This document shows, in pieces, positions 16,859-24,494 of a stretch of 64,000 bases of DNA. A program made the translations under genes and the position numbers. The notes beneath the pieces were generated by a model, which worked only from the letters and a program-made list of their open reading frames with translations, did not search any database and was not told the origin of the DNA. The stretch is from Chthonobacter rhizosphaerae (GTDB taxonomy: Bacteria; Pseudomonadota; Alphaproteobacteria; Rhizobiales; Pleomorphomonadaceae), in contig NZ_JACDIS010000001.1 in assembly GCF_013839525.1 (NCBI RefSeq), positions 62,001 to 126,000 on the forward strand, in the 5' to 3' direction. Each line of letters begins with the position of its first letter. Position 1 is the stretch's first letter.

Positions 16859-18097
16859 GTGAAGGTTCTGTTCGTGCACCGCAACGGCCCGGGCCAGTTT
16901 CTGCACTGGGCGAGCCGCCTCGCCGCCCGGGGCGACGACGTCACGCTCCTCTGCGAAACCGCCGACCAGCCGCTGCCCGGCGTGCGCGTGGTGACCCACG
17001 CGCCGGAGCCGCCGTCCGGGCCGGGCGCCCGGGCATCCGGGGCCGCGGTGGACTATCACCTGAGGCTCGGCGAACGGGTGGCGGCGGCCATGGACGCCCT
17101 CGCCCGGCGCACGGGCGCGCCGGACGTGGTGGTGGGCCATGGCGGCTGGGGCAGCCTCCTCTTCGCCAAGGACGTGCTGCCGTCGACGCCGGTGCTCGGC
17201 TACTGCGAGTTCTTCTACCGGGCGAGCGGCGCCGACGTGGGTTTCGACCCGGCGGACGTGGTCACCATGAAGGACCGCCAGCGGCTGAGCGCCCGCAACC
17301 TCGCGCAGACCTCCACGCTCGCCTCCGTGGACGCGGGCCTCAGCCCGACCCGCTGGCAGCGGGCGCTCTACCCGGCCGAGTTCCAGGGCAAGATCGGCGT
17401 CTGCCACGACGGCATCGACACCGCCCGCTGCCGGCCGGACCCGGGCGCCCGGTTCACCCTGCCGGACGGCCGGGTGCTGGACCGGTCGCAGCCGGTGATC
17501 ACCTTCACGGCCCGGGACCTGGAGCCCTATCGCGGCTTCCCGCAGTTCCTGCGGGCCGCGGCCCGGGTGGCGGCGCGGCACCCCTCCGCCACCTTCGTGG
17601 TGGTGGGCGGCGACGGGGTGAGCTACGGGCGCCCGGCGCCCGATGGGCGGTCGTGGCGCGCGGTGATGATGGAGGAGACCGGACTCGACCCAGCGCGGGT
17701 GCACTTCCTGGGGCGCATTCCCTACGGCGACCTCATCCGCCTATTCCAGGTGACGACCGCCCACGTCTACCTGACCTATCCGTTCGTGCTCTCCTGGTCG
17801 ATGCTGGAGGCGATGGCGTGCGGGGCGCTGGTGGTGGGTTCGGCGACGCCGCCGGTGCGGGAGTATGTGGCGGATGGCAGGAACGGGCTGCTGACCGACT
17901 TCTTCGACGCGGACGCCCTCGCGGACCGGCTTGCGGACGTGCTGGCGCGACCCGCCGCCTTCGATCCCCTGCGGGCGGCCGCCCGGCAGACCGTGCTGTC
18001 CCGCGCCGACCTCGACCAGTGCCTCGCCCGGCTGACCGGCGGGATCGAGAAGCTCGTCCAGCGGAGCGCGCCCCGCTATCCGATGGCGGCGCAGTAG
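16859..18097 (+). CDS. Glycosyltransferase family 4 protein
   Basis: 412 residues with GTG start; GGGGGA lies a few bases upstream, and the protein begins directly with the first GT-B strand (VKVLFVHRNGPGQFLHWASRLA). An ATG at 16823 would add 12 residues without better signals. VVGHGGWGSLLF and YCEFFYRASGADVGFD resemble the UDP-sugar glycosyltransferases of the group that includes exopolysaccharide enzymes with a GHGGWG motif. Donor domain: ITFTARDLEPYRGFPQFLRAA, HPSATFVVVGGDGVSYG, and LTYPFVLSWSMLEAMACGALVVGS with the conserved Glu. It is read away from the secretion operon, as a single gene before a tRNA. Linkage to the glycan cluster is by position only. Confidence 0.85.
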   Translation: MKVLFVHRNGPGQFLHWASRLAARGDDVTLLCETADQPLPGVRVVTHAPEPPSGPGARASGAAVDYHLRLGERVAAAMDALARRTGAPDVVVGHGGWGSLLFAKDVLPSTPVLGYCEFFYRASGADVGFDPADVVTMKDRQRLSARNLAQTSTLASVDAGLSPTRWQRALYPAEFQGKIGVCHDGIDTARCRPDPGARFTLPDGRVLDRSQPVITFTARDLEPYRGFPQFLRAAARVAARHPSATFVVVGGDGVSYGRPAPDGRSWRAVMMEETGLDPARVHFLGRIPYGDLIRLFQVTTAHVYLTYPFVLSWSMLEAMACGALVVGSATPPVREYVADGRNGLLTDFFDADALADRLADVLARPAAFDPLRAAARQTVLSRADLDQCLARLTGGIEKLVQRSAPRYPMAAQ

Positions 18098-18155
18098 GCC
18101 GACGGGGGCCTTCCCGCTGGCGGGCGGATCGGGTTCGGTATTCGGGTGGACGGCG

Positions 18156-18232
18156 TGGTGTCCCGGAAGGGATTCGAACCCCTGACCCCAAGTTTAGGAA
18201 ACTTGTGCTCTATCCTGCTGAGCTACCGGGAC
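18156..18232 (-). tRNA. tRNA-Arg (anticodon CCU), CCA encoded
   Basis: 77 bases read on the minus strand. The 7-bp acceptor stem pairs GTCCCGG with CCGGGAC; the D arm is GCTCAGCAGGATAGAGC; the anticodon stem CAAGT/ACTTG closes the loop TTCCTAA, giving anticodon CCT; the T arm contains GTTCGAAT. The discriminator is A and the CCA end is encoded (complement of 18156-18158). It decodes the rare AGG codon. All arms pair well. Confidence 0.97.
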
Positions 18233-18276
18233 GCCGTTCGCCTGTCGCAGGGCGGACGCGGCCCGGCGCACGCGCC

Positions 18277-18306
18277 TTTATGGGCCGACCAGGGGGCTTC
18301 GATCAA
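18277..18306 (-). promoter_or_regulatory. Candidate promoter of tRNA-Arg
   Basis: On the minus strand TTGATC, an 18-base spacer and CATAAA, ending about 45 bases before the tRNA 5' end. The -35 is good, the -10 moderate. Confidence 0.45.
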
Positions 18307-18451
18307 GAGGGCTTCGCGCGATCGACCGGCGTCGGAGGCGACCTCGCCGCCGCCGGAGCGTCCCGGTTTACGCATGGCGAAAAGCGGATGGCGCACTGCA
18401 CCCAATCGCGAAGCATGATATGCTCTCCGACCAAATCAGGGAGTGCGAGGC

Positions 18452-19354
18452 GTGAGCGGGAACCGCTGCCCGTTGCGGCCGACGGGCCGCCTCACCGGTC
18501 CGCTCCGGCGGGCGCCGACGCTCGCGCTGATGCTGGCCGCGGCGACGGTCGCGTTCGGCCCTGAGCCGGGACGGGCGGACGACCAGGCGAATCCCGCGCC
18601 GACGGCGGCGAGCCGGCCGATCGACTGCGCCGGACCGGGGCAAATCGACCTTGCGGCGCGCGCGGCGCCGGTCGGGCCCGCGGGCGCGGTGCGGCCCGGC
18701 TTCGAGCCGGCGGAGACCGGACCGGGCCTCAGGCTGGACGGCGTGATCGTGCCGGCGACGGCGGACCGGTCCGCGCGGGCCGCCCTCGGCACCCGGCTGG
18801 CGGATGCCGCCGGACGGGGCACCATCGCGGTGCGCGGCGCGGACGGCCGGGCGGACCGGCACGGCCGGATCTCCGGCCAGGCGGAGGACGCGAGCGGCGC
18901 CTGGATCCAGGCGGCGCTGGTGCGCGACGGACTGGCGCTCGGCGACGGGACCGGCCCCTGCGCGGCGGCTCTCCTGGCGGTGGAGGCCGAGGCTCGCAAG
19001 GCGGGACGCGGGCTCTGGGCGGAGCCGCGGTTCCGGGTCCGGATCGGGCCCGGCGGCCGCGCCAGGACACCGGCGGACTTCGTGATCGCGGAGGGTCGCC
19101 TCGAATCGGTGGGAATCGCGGGGCGCACCACCTATTTGAATTTCGGATGGGCCTTCGGGCGGGATTTCACGATCCTGATCGACGGCCGAACTTATGCCCG
19201 CTTTGACGCGGACAACCGGCCCGAGACCTGGGCGGGACGATGGATCCGGGTCCGCGGCTGGGCCGTTCCCGACGACGGCGGCACGCTTCGCCTCGCCGAC
19301 GTGGGGGCGATCGAGGTGACGAACGAGGAGCGGGACACCCGCTTGGGACGATGA
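18452..19354 (+). CDS. Exported nuclease-fold (SNase-like) protein, probably inactive
   Basis: 300 residues. A hydrophobic leader (about 25-45, ending near GRADD) suggests export. The region from about residue 85 to 190 follows the staphylococcal nuclease OB-fold pattern: RLDGVIVPA, DRHGRISGQ, WIQAALVRDGLAL and a helix ending KAGRGLWAEP. In active enzymes the first motif reads RLxGIDxPE; here Ile replaces the metal-binding Asp and Ala the catalytic Glu, so nuclease activity is doubtful. The C-terminal about 100 residues (FVIAEGRLESVGIAG...YLNFG) form a second OB-like module often found behind such domains. GTG at 18452 has AGGGAG 8 bases upstream. Its stop overlaps an ATG in frame with the next gene, so they are probably cotranscribed. 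Confidence 0.75.
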   Translation: MSGNRCPLRPTGRLTGPLRRAPTLALMLAAATVAFGPEPGRADDQANPAPTAASRPIDCAGPGQIDLAARAAPVGPAGAVRPGFEPAETGPGLRLDGVIVPATADRSARAALGTRLADAAGRGTIAVRGADGRADRHGRISGQAEDASGAWIQAALVRDGLALGDGTGPCAAALLAVEAEARKAGRGLWAEPRFRVRIGPGGRARTPADFVIAEGRLESVGIAGRTTYLNFGWAFGRDFTILIDGRTYARFDADNRPETWAGRWIRVRGWAVPDDGGTLRLADVGAIEVTNEERDTRLGR

Positions 19355-19434
19355 CCATGGCATGCGGCACCAATCCGGCGCGATCGGACGCGGACACGTC
19401 CGGCGCGATCGGTCCGGGGGCGACGAGGACTGGC

Positions 19435-20949
19435 ATGACGGTTGGACGGCAGCAGGGACCGGGCGGGATCCGGCGCCTTCTGAAGGCGGGCTCGGCGCTC
19501 GCCCTGTCGCTGGCGCTCGCCGGTTGCGTGGGCGCGCTCGGCGGCCGGTCCATCGACGAGGCCGTGCAGGCCAACCAGCTGGCCGCGACGCCCCGGCCGG
19601 CGAGCCGCACGCCGGAGGTGGACGCCCGCGAGGTGGCCATCGCCGAACGCGAGCACCCGAAGATCCTGGCCTCCTTCGGCGGCACCTACGAGGACCCGGA
19701 GGCGGAGGTCGCCATCGCGCGCGCGGTCGGCCGCCTCGTGCGGGCGAGCGACGAGCCGTGGCGCAGCTACCGCGTCACCATCCTGAATTCGCCGGCCATC
19801 AACGCCTTCGCGCTGCCGGGCGGCTATGTCTACGTGACGCGCGGGCTGCTGGCGCTCGCCAACGACACCTCCGAGGTGGCGGCGGTGATCGCCCACGAGA
19901 TGGCCCACGTGACCGCCCGCCATGCGTTCGCGCGCGCCGAGCGGGCCGAGGCGGCCGCCGTGGCGAGCCGGGTGGTGCAGGACGTGGTGCAGGATCCGGC
20001 GGTTGCCCGGCTCGCGCTCGCGTCCACGCAGATGTCGCTCGCGCGCTTCTCGCAGATCCAGGAACTGGATGCGGACGCCGTCGGCATCCGCACCCTCGCC
20101 AGGTCCGGCTACGACCCCTACGCGGCCGCGCGCTTCCTGACCTCCATGTCGCGTTTCGCCGCCTACAAGACCGCCTCGCCCGCCGACGACGGCAGCGCGG
20201 ACTTCCTGTCGTCGCATCCCTCCACGCCGGAGCGGATCGCCCAGGCGAACGCCGCCGCGGCCGCGGCCGCCGTCGCGGCCGGCGGCGACCGGGACCAGGA
20301 CGCCTATCTGAAGCGGGTGGACGGGCTGATGTTCGGCGACGACCCGGTGGAGGGCTTCGTCCGCGGCCGGGAGTTCCTGCACGCCAAGCTCGGCCTCGCC
20401 TTCGCGGTGCCGGCCGGCTTCACCCTGGAGAACACCGCGCGCGCCGTGCTGGCGACCGACCGGGGCGGCACGGCCATGCGCTTCGACGGCGCCGACGTGA
20501 AGGCCGGCGACGACCTCATCGACTATCTGACCTCCGGCTGGATCAACGGCCTCGACCCCGCGTCGGTGCAGACCCTGTCGATCAACGGCATGCCGGCCGC
20601 CACCGCGTCGGCGGCGGCGCGCGGCTACACCTACCGGGTGGCGGTAGTGCGCTTCGGCGACCAGACCTTCCGCTTCCTGTTCGCCACCCGCTCGCTGACG
20701 CCGGACTTCGACCGGGCCTTCCGCGAGACGATCGGCAGCTTCCGGCCGCTGGGGGCGGACGAGCAGGCGCGGCTGCAGCCGCTGCGGATCCGCATCGCGA
20801 CGGTCCAGCCGGGCGACACGGCGGAATCCCTCGCGGCCCGGATGGCGCCGGTGGACCGGGCGGTGGATCTCTTCCGGGTGTTCAACGGCCTCGGGGCGGG
20901 CGAGCAGCCCGCGGTCGGCCGCAAGGTGAAGCTGATCGTCGACGGCTGA
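19435..20949 (+). CDS. M48-family metalloprotease lipoprotein with C-terminal LysM domain
   Basis: 504 residues, BepA/LoiP-like periplasmic protease probably acting in envelope quality control. The leader ends in the lipobox LALAGC. The zinc site is HEMAH (H154, E155, H158) with the third ligand E210 in QELDADAVG. Behind the protease domain (about 60-300) comes an accessory region of about 130 residues and a C-terminal LysM-type peptidoglycan-binding module (VQPGDTAESLAARM ... VGRKVKLIV). The ATG at 19435 has GAGGA 5 bases upstream and gives a clean lipoprotein leader; an ATG at 19351, overlapping the preceding stop, would add 28 polar residues. Converges on rpoH across 77 bases that include the palindrome GCGCCGCGCGGCGC. 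Confidence 0.88.
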   Translation: MTVGRQQGPGGIRRLLKAGSALALSLALAGCVGALGGRSIDEAVQANQLAATPRPASRTPEVDAREVAIAEREHPKILASFGGTYEDPEAEVAIARAVGRLVRASDEPWRSYRVTILNSPAINAFALPGGYVYVTRGLLALANDTSEVAAVIAHEMAHVTARHAFARAERAEAAAVASRVVQDVVQDPAVARLALASTQMSLARFSQIQELDADAVGIRTLARSGYDPYAAARFLTSMSRFAAYKTASPADDGSADFLSSHPSTPERIAQANAAAAAAAVAAGGDRDQDAYLKRVDGLMFGDDPVEGFVRGREFLHAKLGLAFAVPAGFTLENTARAVLATDRGGTAMRFDGADVKAGDDLIDYLTSGWINGLDPASVQTLSINGMPAATASAAARGYTYRVAVVRFGDQTFRFLFATRSLTPDFDRAFRETIGSFRPLGADEQARLQPLRIRIATVQPGDTAESLAARMAPVDRAVDLFRVFNGLGAGEQPAVGRKVKLIVDG

Positions 20950-21026
20950 CGGGATCGCGCCGCGCGGCGCAGGGGCGTGTCTTCAGCCCGCGATGCGCCG
21001 GGCGGGTCCGGCGTCGGGCGCGTCCG

Positions 21027-21893
21027 TCAGGCGGAGGCGCCGAACTCCGGATGGGCGGTGAGCAGCGCCGCCTTCAGCTTTTCCAGCGCCCGGTTCTCGA
21101 TCTGGCGCACCCGCTCCTTGGAGATGCCGAGCCGTTCGCCGATGGCCTCCAGGGTGGCGCCGTCATCGCGCAGCCGACGTTCCTTCAGGATCCGCATCTC
21201 CCGGTCGGTGAGAACACCCATGGCCTGGCGGAGCCAGCGCACGCGGCGTTCGCCGTCGATGGCTTCGCCGACCGCCTCGTCCGGCAGCGGCTGGGCGCAG
21301 ACGAGGAAGTCCATCCGGTCGGATGCGGCGCCGTCGCTTTCGCCGATGGGGGCGTTGAGGGACGTGTCCGGGCCGGAAAGGCGCGCCGCCATGGTGGCGA
21401 CATCGTCAGTGGAGACGCCGATCGCCAGGGCGATCTCCTGGTGAACCTCGTTCTCTGTCTTGGTGGTGCCGGCGCCGGAAAGCTTGGCGCGCAGCCGGCG
21501 GAGATTGAAGAACAGCGCCTTCTGGGCGGACGACGTGCCGCCGCGGACGATGGACCAGTTGCGCAGGATGTAATCCTGGATGGACGCCCGGATCCACCAG
21601 GTGGCGTAGGTGGAGAAGCGCACGTTGCGGTCGGGCTCAAACCGGGCGGCCGCCTCCAGGAGACCCACGTGGCCCTCCTGGATCAGGTCCGCCATCGGCA
21701 GGCCGAAGTTGCGGAAGCGGGCCGCCACGGCGATCACCAGGCGCATGTGGGCCTGGGTCAGGAGATGCAGCGCCTGCTGGTCCCGTTCCTCTTTCCAGCG
21801 CACCGCGAGGGCGTGTTCTTCCTCGCGCGCCAGGTAGGGCGCCTGCATGGCGGCGCGGACGAAGGAACGGTTGGCTGCTGGTCTCCGCGGCAT
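21027..21893 (-). CDS. rpoH: RNA polymerase sigma-32 family factor (RpoH2 type)
   Basis: 288-residue alternative sigma factor directing RNA polymerase to heat- and stress-response promoters. Region 2 has LPMADLIQEGHVGLLEAAARF and FSTYATWWIRASIQDYIL (2.3-2.4); the RpoH box is QKALFFNLRRLRAKL; region 4 ends with LGISKERVRQIENRALEKLK. The divergent sequence compared with the usual RpoH1 (no TxKAQRKLFFNLRK string) and the position near carD and M48 fit the RpoH2 subgroup of rhizobia, which is partly under EcfG control. ATG at 21893 is preceded by AGGGAGG at good spacing. Confidence 0.92.
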   Translation of the reverse strand: MPRRPAANRSFVRAAMQAPYLAREEEHALAVRWKEERDQQALHLLTQAHMRLVIAVAARFRNFGLPMADLIQEGHVGLLEAAARFEPDRNVRFSTYATWWIRASIQDYILRNWSIVRGGTSSAQKALFFNLRRLRAKLSGAGTTKTENEVHQEIALAIGVSTDDVATMAARLSGPDTSLNAPIGESDGAASDRMDFLVCAQPLPDEAVGEAIDGERRVRWLRQAMGVLTDREMRILKERRLRDDGATLEAIGERLGISKERVRQIENRALEKLKAALLTAHPEFGASA

Positions 21894-22076
21894 CCGGTTG
21901 CCTCCCTGGGGTGCGCTTGATCCACCCCCATCTCGGATTGGCTTACGGACCGCGATCCGCCTCGGATCAGACGCCGCCCTCCCCCTTTCGAAGGAGAGCG
22001 CGGCCGCTCCGCGCAAACGCGATCCTCTTGGTCCTGCCGGACGGTCACTCCACACGACGATAACGTCCACCCGCCC

Positions 22077-22102
22077 AACCCCGGCCGACACCGGCCGGTT
22101 CC
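22077..22102 (-). promoter_or_regulatory. Candidate EcfG (general stress sigma) promoter of rpoH
   Basis: On the minus strand GGAAC (22102-22098), an 18-base spacer and GTT (22079-22077), matching the alphaproteobacterial EcfG consensus GGAAC-N18/19-GTT. It would give a leader of about 180 bases. rpoH2 is a known EcfG (RpoE2) target in Sinorhizobium. Confidence 0.45.
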
Positions 22103-22225
22103 GTCGCGAACGACACGCGGGCGGCGACCTGACGAGGACGTGAACGGGGTGCGGCGATCCGCTCAAAGGATCGGGAGCGAGCGGGGAGACGACCGGGGCC
22201 GGCCGGGCGGTCGCCAAAACGCGAA

Positions 22226-22250
22226 ACGCCCGGCCAGGGCGGCCGGGCGT
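22226..22250 (-). terminator. Hairpin downstream of carD
   Basis: Perfect 10-bp stem (ACGCCCGGCC / GGCCGGGCGT) with a 5-base loop; on the minus strand it is followed by TTTCGCGTTTTGG. It lies about 220 bases past the carD stop and just before the rpoH promoter region. T-tract is interrupted, so termination may be partial. The rest of 21894-22468 holds no gene. Confidence 0.5.
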
Positions 22251-22468
22251 CTCGGTGTTGCTTCAAGGTGGCGTTCGGGCTTCGGCTGCCGGGCTTCGGC
22301 TATCGGGCCTCGACCGGTGAGGGCGCCGGCGTTCGGGCCGCCGGTACCCCGTCTCCGGATCCAGGTTTCCGGGGGCGATGGCCTCTTGGAGGATGTCCCC
22401 CAGAGGCTTGTTCCCGGAGCGCCGTACCCTGCCGTCCATGACCGGCGGCCGCGTGCGGCCGCGCCGGA

Positions 22469-23056
22469 TCAGGCGGCTTCCGCCTCGTCCTCGTCGTCCT
22501 CCGCCTCGTCGGCGGCGTCGCCGCGGGCGGCGACCCGGCGCGGGCTCTTGTTCAGGCTGTCCTCGATCTTGCGGATGGCCTCGGTCTCGGTGGTGCGGTT
22601 CACCGCCGAGATCTCGCGGGCCATGCGGTCGAGGGCCGCTTCATAGAGCTGGCGTTCCGAATAGGACTGCTCCGGCTGGCTGGAAGCGCGATGCAGGTCG
22701 CGCACCACCTCGGAGATGGCGATCAGGTCGCCCGAATTGATCTTGGCCTCGTACTCCTGGGCGCGGCGGCTCCACATGGTGCGCTTCACCCGGGCGCGGC
22801 CCTTGATGATCTCGAGAGCCTTGTCCACCGTATCCCCGTCCGCCAGTTTGCGCATGCCGACGGTCTCGGCCTTGGCGGTCGGGACACGCAAGGTCATCTT
22901 GTCCTTCTCGAAGACGATCACGAACAGGTCGAGCTTCAGACCCGCGATCTCTTGTTCTTCGATCGACACGATTTGGCCCACGCCGTGGGCCGGGTAGACG
23001 ATGTATTCGCTGGTCTTGAACCCATTGCGGACGGCGGATTTCTTCGCAGTGGCCAT
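22469..23056 (-). CDS. carD: CarD/CdnL family transcriptional regulator
   Basis: 195-residue protein that binds RNA polymerase beta through an N-terminal Tudor-like domain and stabilises open complexes at rRNA and other promoters. The RNA-polymerase interaction domain is about residues 12-70 (EYIVYPAHGVGQI, MTLRVPTAKAETVGMRKL); the helical DNA-binding domain follows (WSRRAQEYEAKINSGD, SERQLYEAALDRMAREI). The last 25 residues are Asp/Glu/Ala-rich. Start placed at the ATG of MATAKK; an ATG three codons upstream (23065) lies very close to AGGAG and is possible. Likely regulated through the long leader described at 23289-23378. Confidence 0.93.
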   Translation of the reverse strand: MATAKKSAVRNGFKTSEYIVYPAHGVGQIVSIEEQEIAGLKLDLFVIVFEKDKMTLRVPTAKAETVGMRKLADGDTVDKALEIIKGRARVKRTMWSRRAQEYEAKINSGDLIAISEVVRDLHRASSQPEQSYSERQLYEAALDRMAREISAVNRTTETEAIRKIEDSLNKSPRRVAARGDAADEAEDDEDEAEAA

Positions 23057-23288
23057 TCGGTCCATCCACTCCTGGTGACGGCAGACCGCCAGAACGCACG
23101 CAAGTCGCCCGACCCGGTGGCCGGCTTGCTCGCCTGAAAATGCGTCATGGTCGACGGACCGGACGGTCCGCCCTGCCGGCACGCTCTCGCGTTGTTTCAG
23201 TCGATCCGGGTGATGACCCGAGGGCGCGAAGAACCGGAGAGGGGTGCCGGTGAAACCGGTTCCGAGTAATCCGGAACACGGCCGTTCA

Positions 23289-23314
23289 TAAAAAAGCCCC
23301 CGGAGGGGACTTTT
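23289..23314 (-). terminator. Intrinsic terminator between fdxA and carD
   Basis: On the minus strand AAAAGTCCCC-TCC-GGGGGCTTTT followed by more T: a 10-bp stem with a single G-U pair. On the plus strand the same position is an A-C mismatch, so it is built for minus-strand transcripts. It ends fdxA transcripts, but also lies downstream of the promoter at 23351-23378. Confidence 0.75.
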
Positions 23315-23350
23315 CGCGCGATCGGGACGATATGTCGACTGTCGATGACT

Positions 23351-23378
23351 TATATAACACGAACCGGCGGAAGTTCAA
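23351..23378 (-). promoter_or_regulatory. Promoter ahead of carD
   Basis: On the minus strand TTGAAC, a 16-base spacer and TATATA(A), the best-looking housekeeping promoter in the window. It points at carD, whose start codon is about 290 bases away. The stretch 23057-23480 has no gene. Confidence 0.6.
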
Positions 23379-23480
23379 AGCCTACAACGGCCGGCGTGCC
23401 GATTTCGCACACGCCGTCCGCGCTATTCACAGGGTCTTCGGCGAAACCCGACAGGAGCACCCGCCAAATGCGACGTGCCG

Positions 23481-23819
23481 TCAGTCCCCCTTGCCGGGGT
23501 TCGGCGAGAAGAACTTATCCAGCTTGCCCTCGACGCCGTCCATGGCCTTGGCGTCGTCCGGCGGCGTGCCCTTGGACGTGATATTGGGCCACTGGGACGC
23601 ATAGTCCGCGTTGAGCTTCAGCCAGCTTTCAAGGCCCGGCTCGGTGTCCGGCTTGATGGCCTCGGCGGGGCATTCAGGCTCGCACACGCCGCAGTCGATG
23701 CATTCGTCAGGATGGATGACGAGCATGTTCTCGCCTTCGTAGAAGCAGTCCACCGGGCAGACTTCCACGCAGTCCATGTACTTGCAGCGAATGCAGTTGT
23801 CGGTGACGACGTAGGTCAT
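23481..23819 (-). CDS. fdxA: Seven-iron ferredoxin FdxA
   Basis: 112-residue electron carrier with one [3Fe-4S] and one [4Fe-4S] cluster. The cysteine motifs are [17 protein letters not shown] at the N-terminus (one spacing altered, as usual for the 3Fe cluster) and [12 protein letters not shown]. The C-terminal half ([20 protein letters not shown]) is the conserved extension of the alphaproteobacterial FdxA family. Located between the S4 protein and carD on the same strand; its own transcript probably stops at the hairpin near 23300. Confidence 0.95.
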   Translation of the reverse strand: MTYVVTDNCIRCKYMDCVEVCPVDCFYEGENMLVIHPDECIDCGVCEPECPAEAIKPDTEPGLESWLKLNADYASQWPNITSKGTPPDDAKAMDGVEGKLDKFFSPNPGKGD

Positions 23820-23954
23820 GGTCGAGCTCTTTGATCCCGCTCCGCGCCGCCGTGGGCGCGAGCCGAGACGCTGGGTAACGAACTTCGCCCCAGGGCGCAA
23901 GAGGCAGATCCCGCAGTGCGGAACCGTGCCGCGGCGGGCGTCGGTCGCCCCGCC

Positions 23955-24449
23955 TCAGCCGGAGCCGTCCGGCTCGAACCGGTCGAACCGGCGGCGGTCA
24001 CGCTTGGTGGGCCGCCCCTCCCCGCGCACCGGCCGGGGCCGATGCGGCAGTCCCGCGGGCTGCGGCGGGGCGCCCGGCGCGGTCGCGCCCGCGGCCGCAT
24101 CGTCGTCCGGGCCTTCGGCGTCATCCTCGTCCGCCCCGTCGGGCCGTCCGGCGTCGTCGCCGGAGGCCGACGGCCTCGGCGGCGGCGGGGCGAGGTCCTC
24201 GTAGAGGAGCTGCGCCTGCGGGAAGGAGCCGCGACGCTCGGCGAAGGCCAGCACCTTCAGCACCCGCACGTGTCCGCGAAGGCCGAGGGTGAGCACGTCG
24301 CCGACCTTCACGGGCTGGCTGGCGGCGTCGATCTTGCGGCCGTTGATCCTGACGTGTCCTGACTGGGCGAGATCCTGGGCGACCGAGCGGGTCTTCGCCA
24401 TCCGGGCGAACCAGAGCCACTTGTCGATCCGCTGGCGATCGTCCGCCAC
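23955..24449 (-). CDS. S4-domain RNA-binding protein (HslR/Hsp15-like)
   Basis: 164 residues. The N-terminal S4 domain (about 7-70) shows RIDKWLWFARMAKTRSVAQDL, GHVRINGRKI and KVGDVLTLGL, the Hsp15 pattern; E. coli Hsp15 binds stalled 50S subunits carrying nascent chains. The C-terminal 70 residues are acidic then Pro/Arg-rich and probably disordered, ending in a basic patch (KRDRRRFDRF). GTG start, GGAAAGG just upstream. It starts 45 bases after the helicase gene, a conserved pairing in Hyphomicrobiales, so both probably act on RNA. Confidence 0.88.
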   Translation of the reverse strand: MADDRQRIDKWLWFARMAKTRSVAQDLAQSGHVRINGRKIDAASQPVKVGDVLTLGLRGHVRVLKVLAFAERRGSFPQAQLLYEDLAPPPPRPSASGDDAGRPDGADEDDAEGPDDDAAAGATAPGAPPQPAGLPHRPRPVRGEGRPTKRDRRRFDRFEPDGSG

Positions 24450-24494
24450 GTCAGCCTTTCCGCCGGGGGGCGGCCGCCGGGGCGGCCGGTCCGG

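Noticed and set aside
23332-23604. Small plus-strand frame in the fdxA-carD gap
   Set aside because: No ribosome site, no motif, and it crosses into fdxA antisense.
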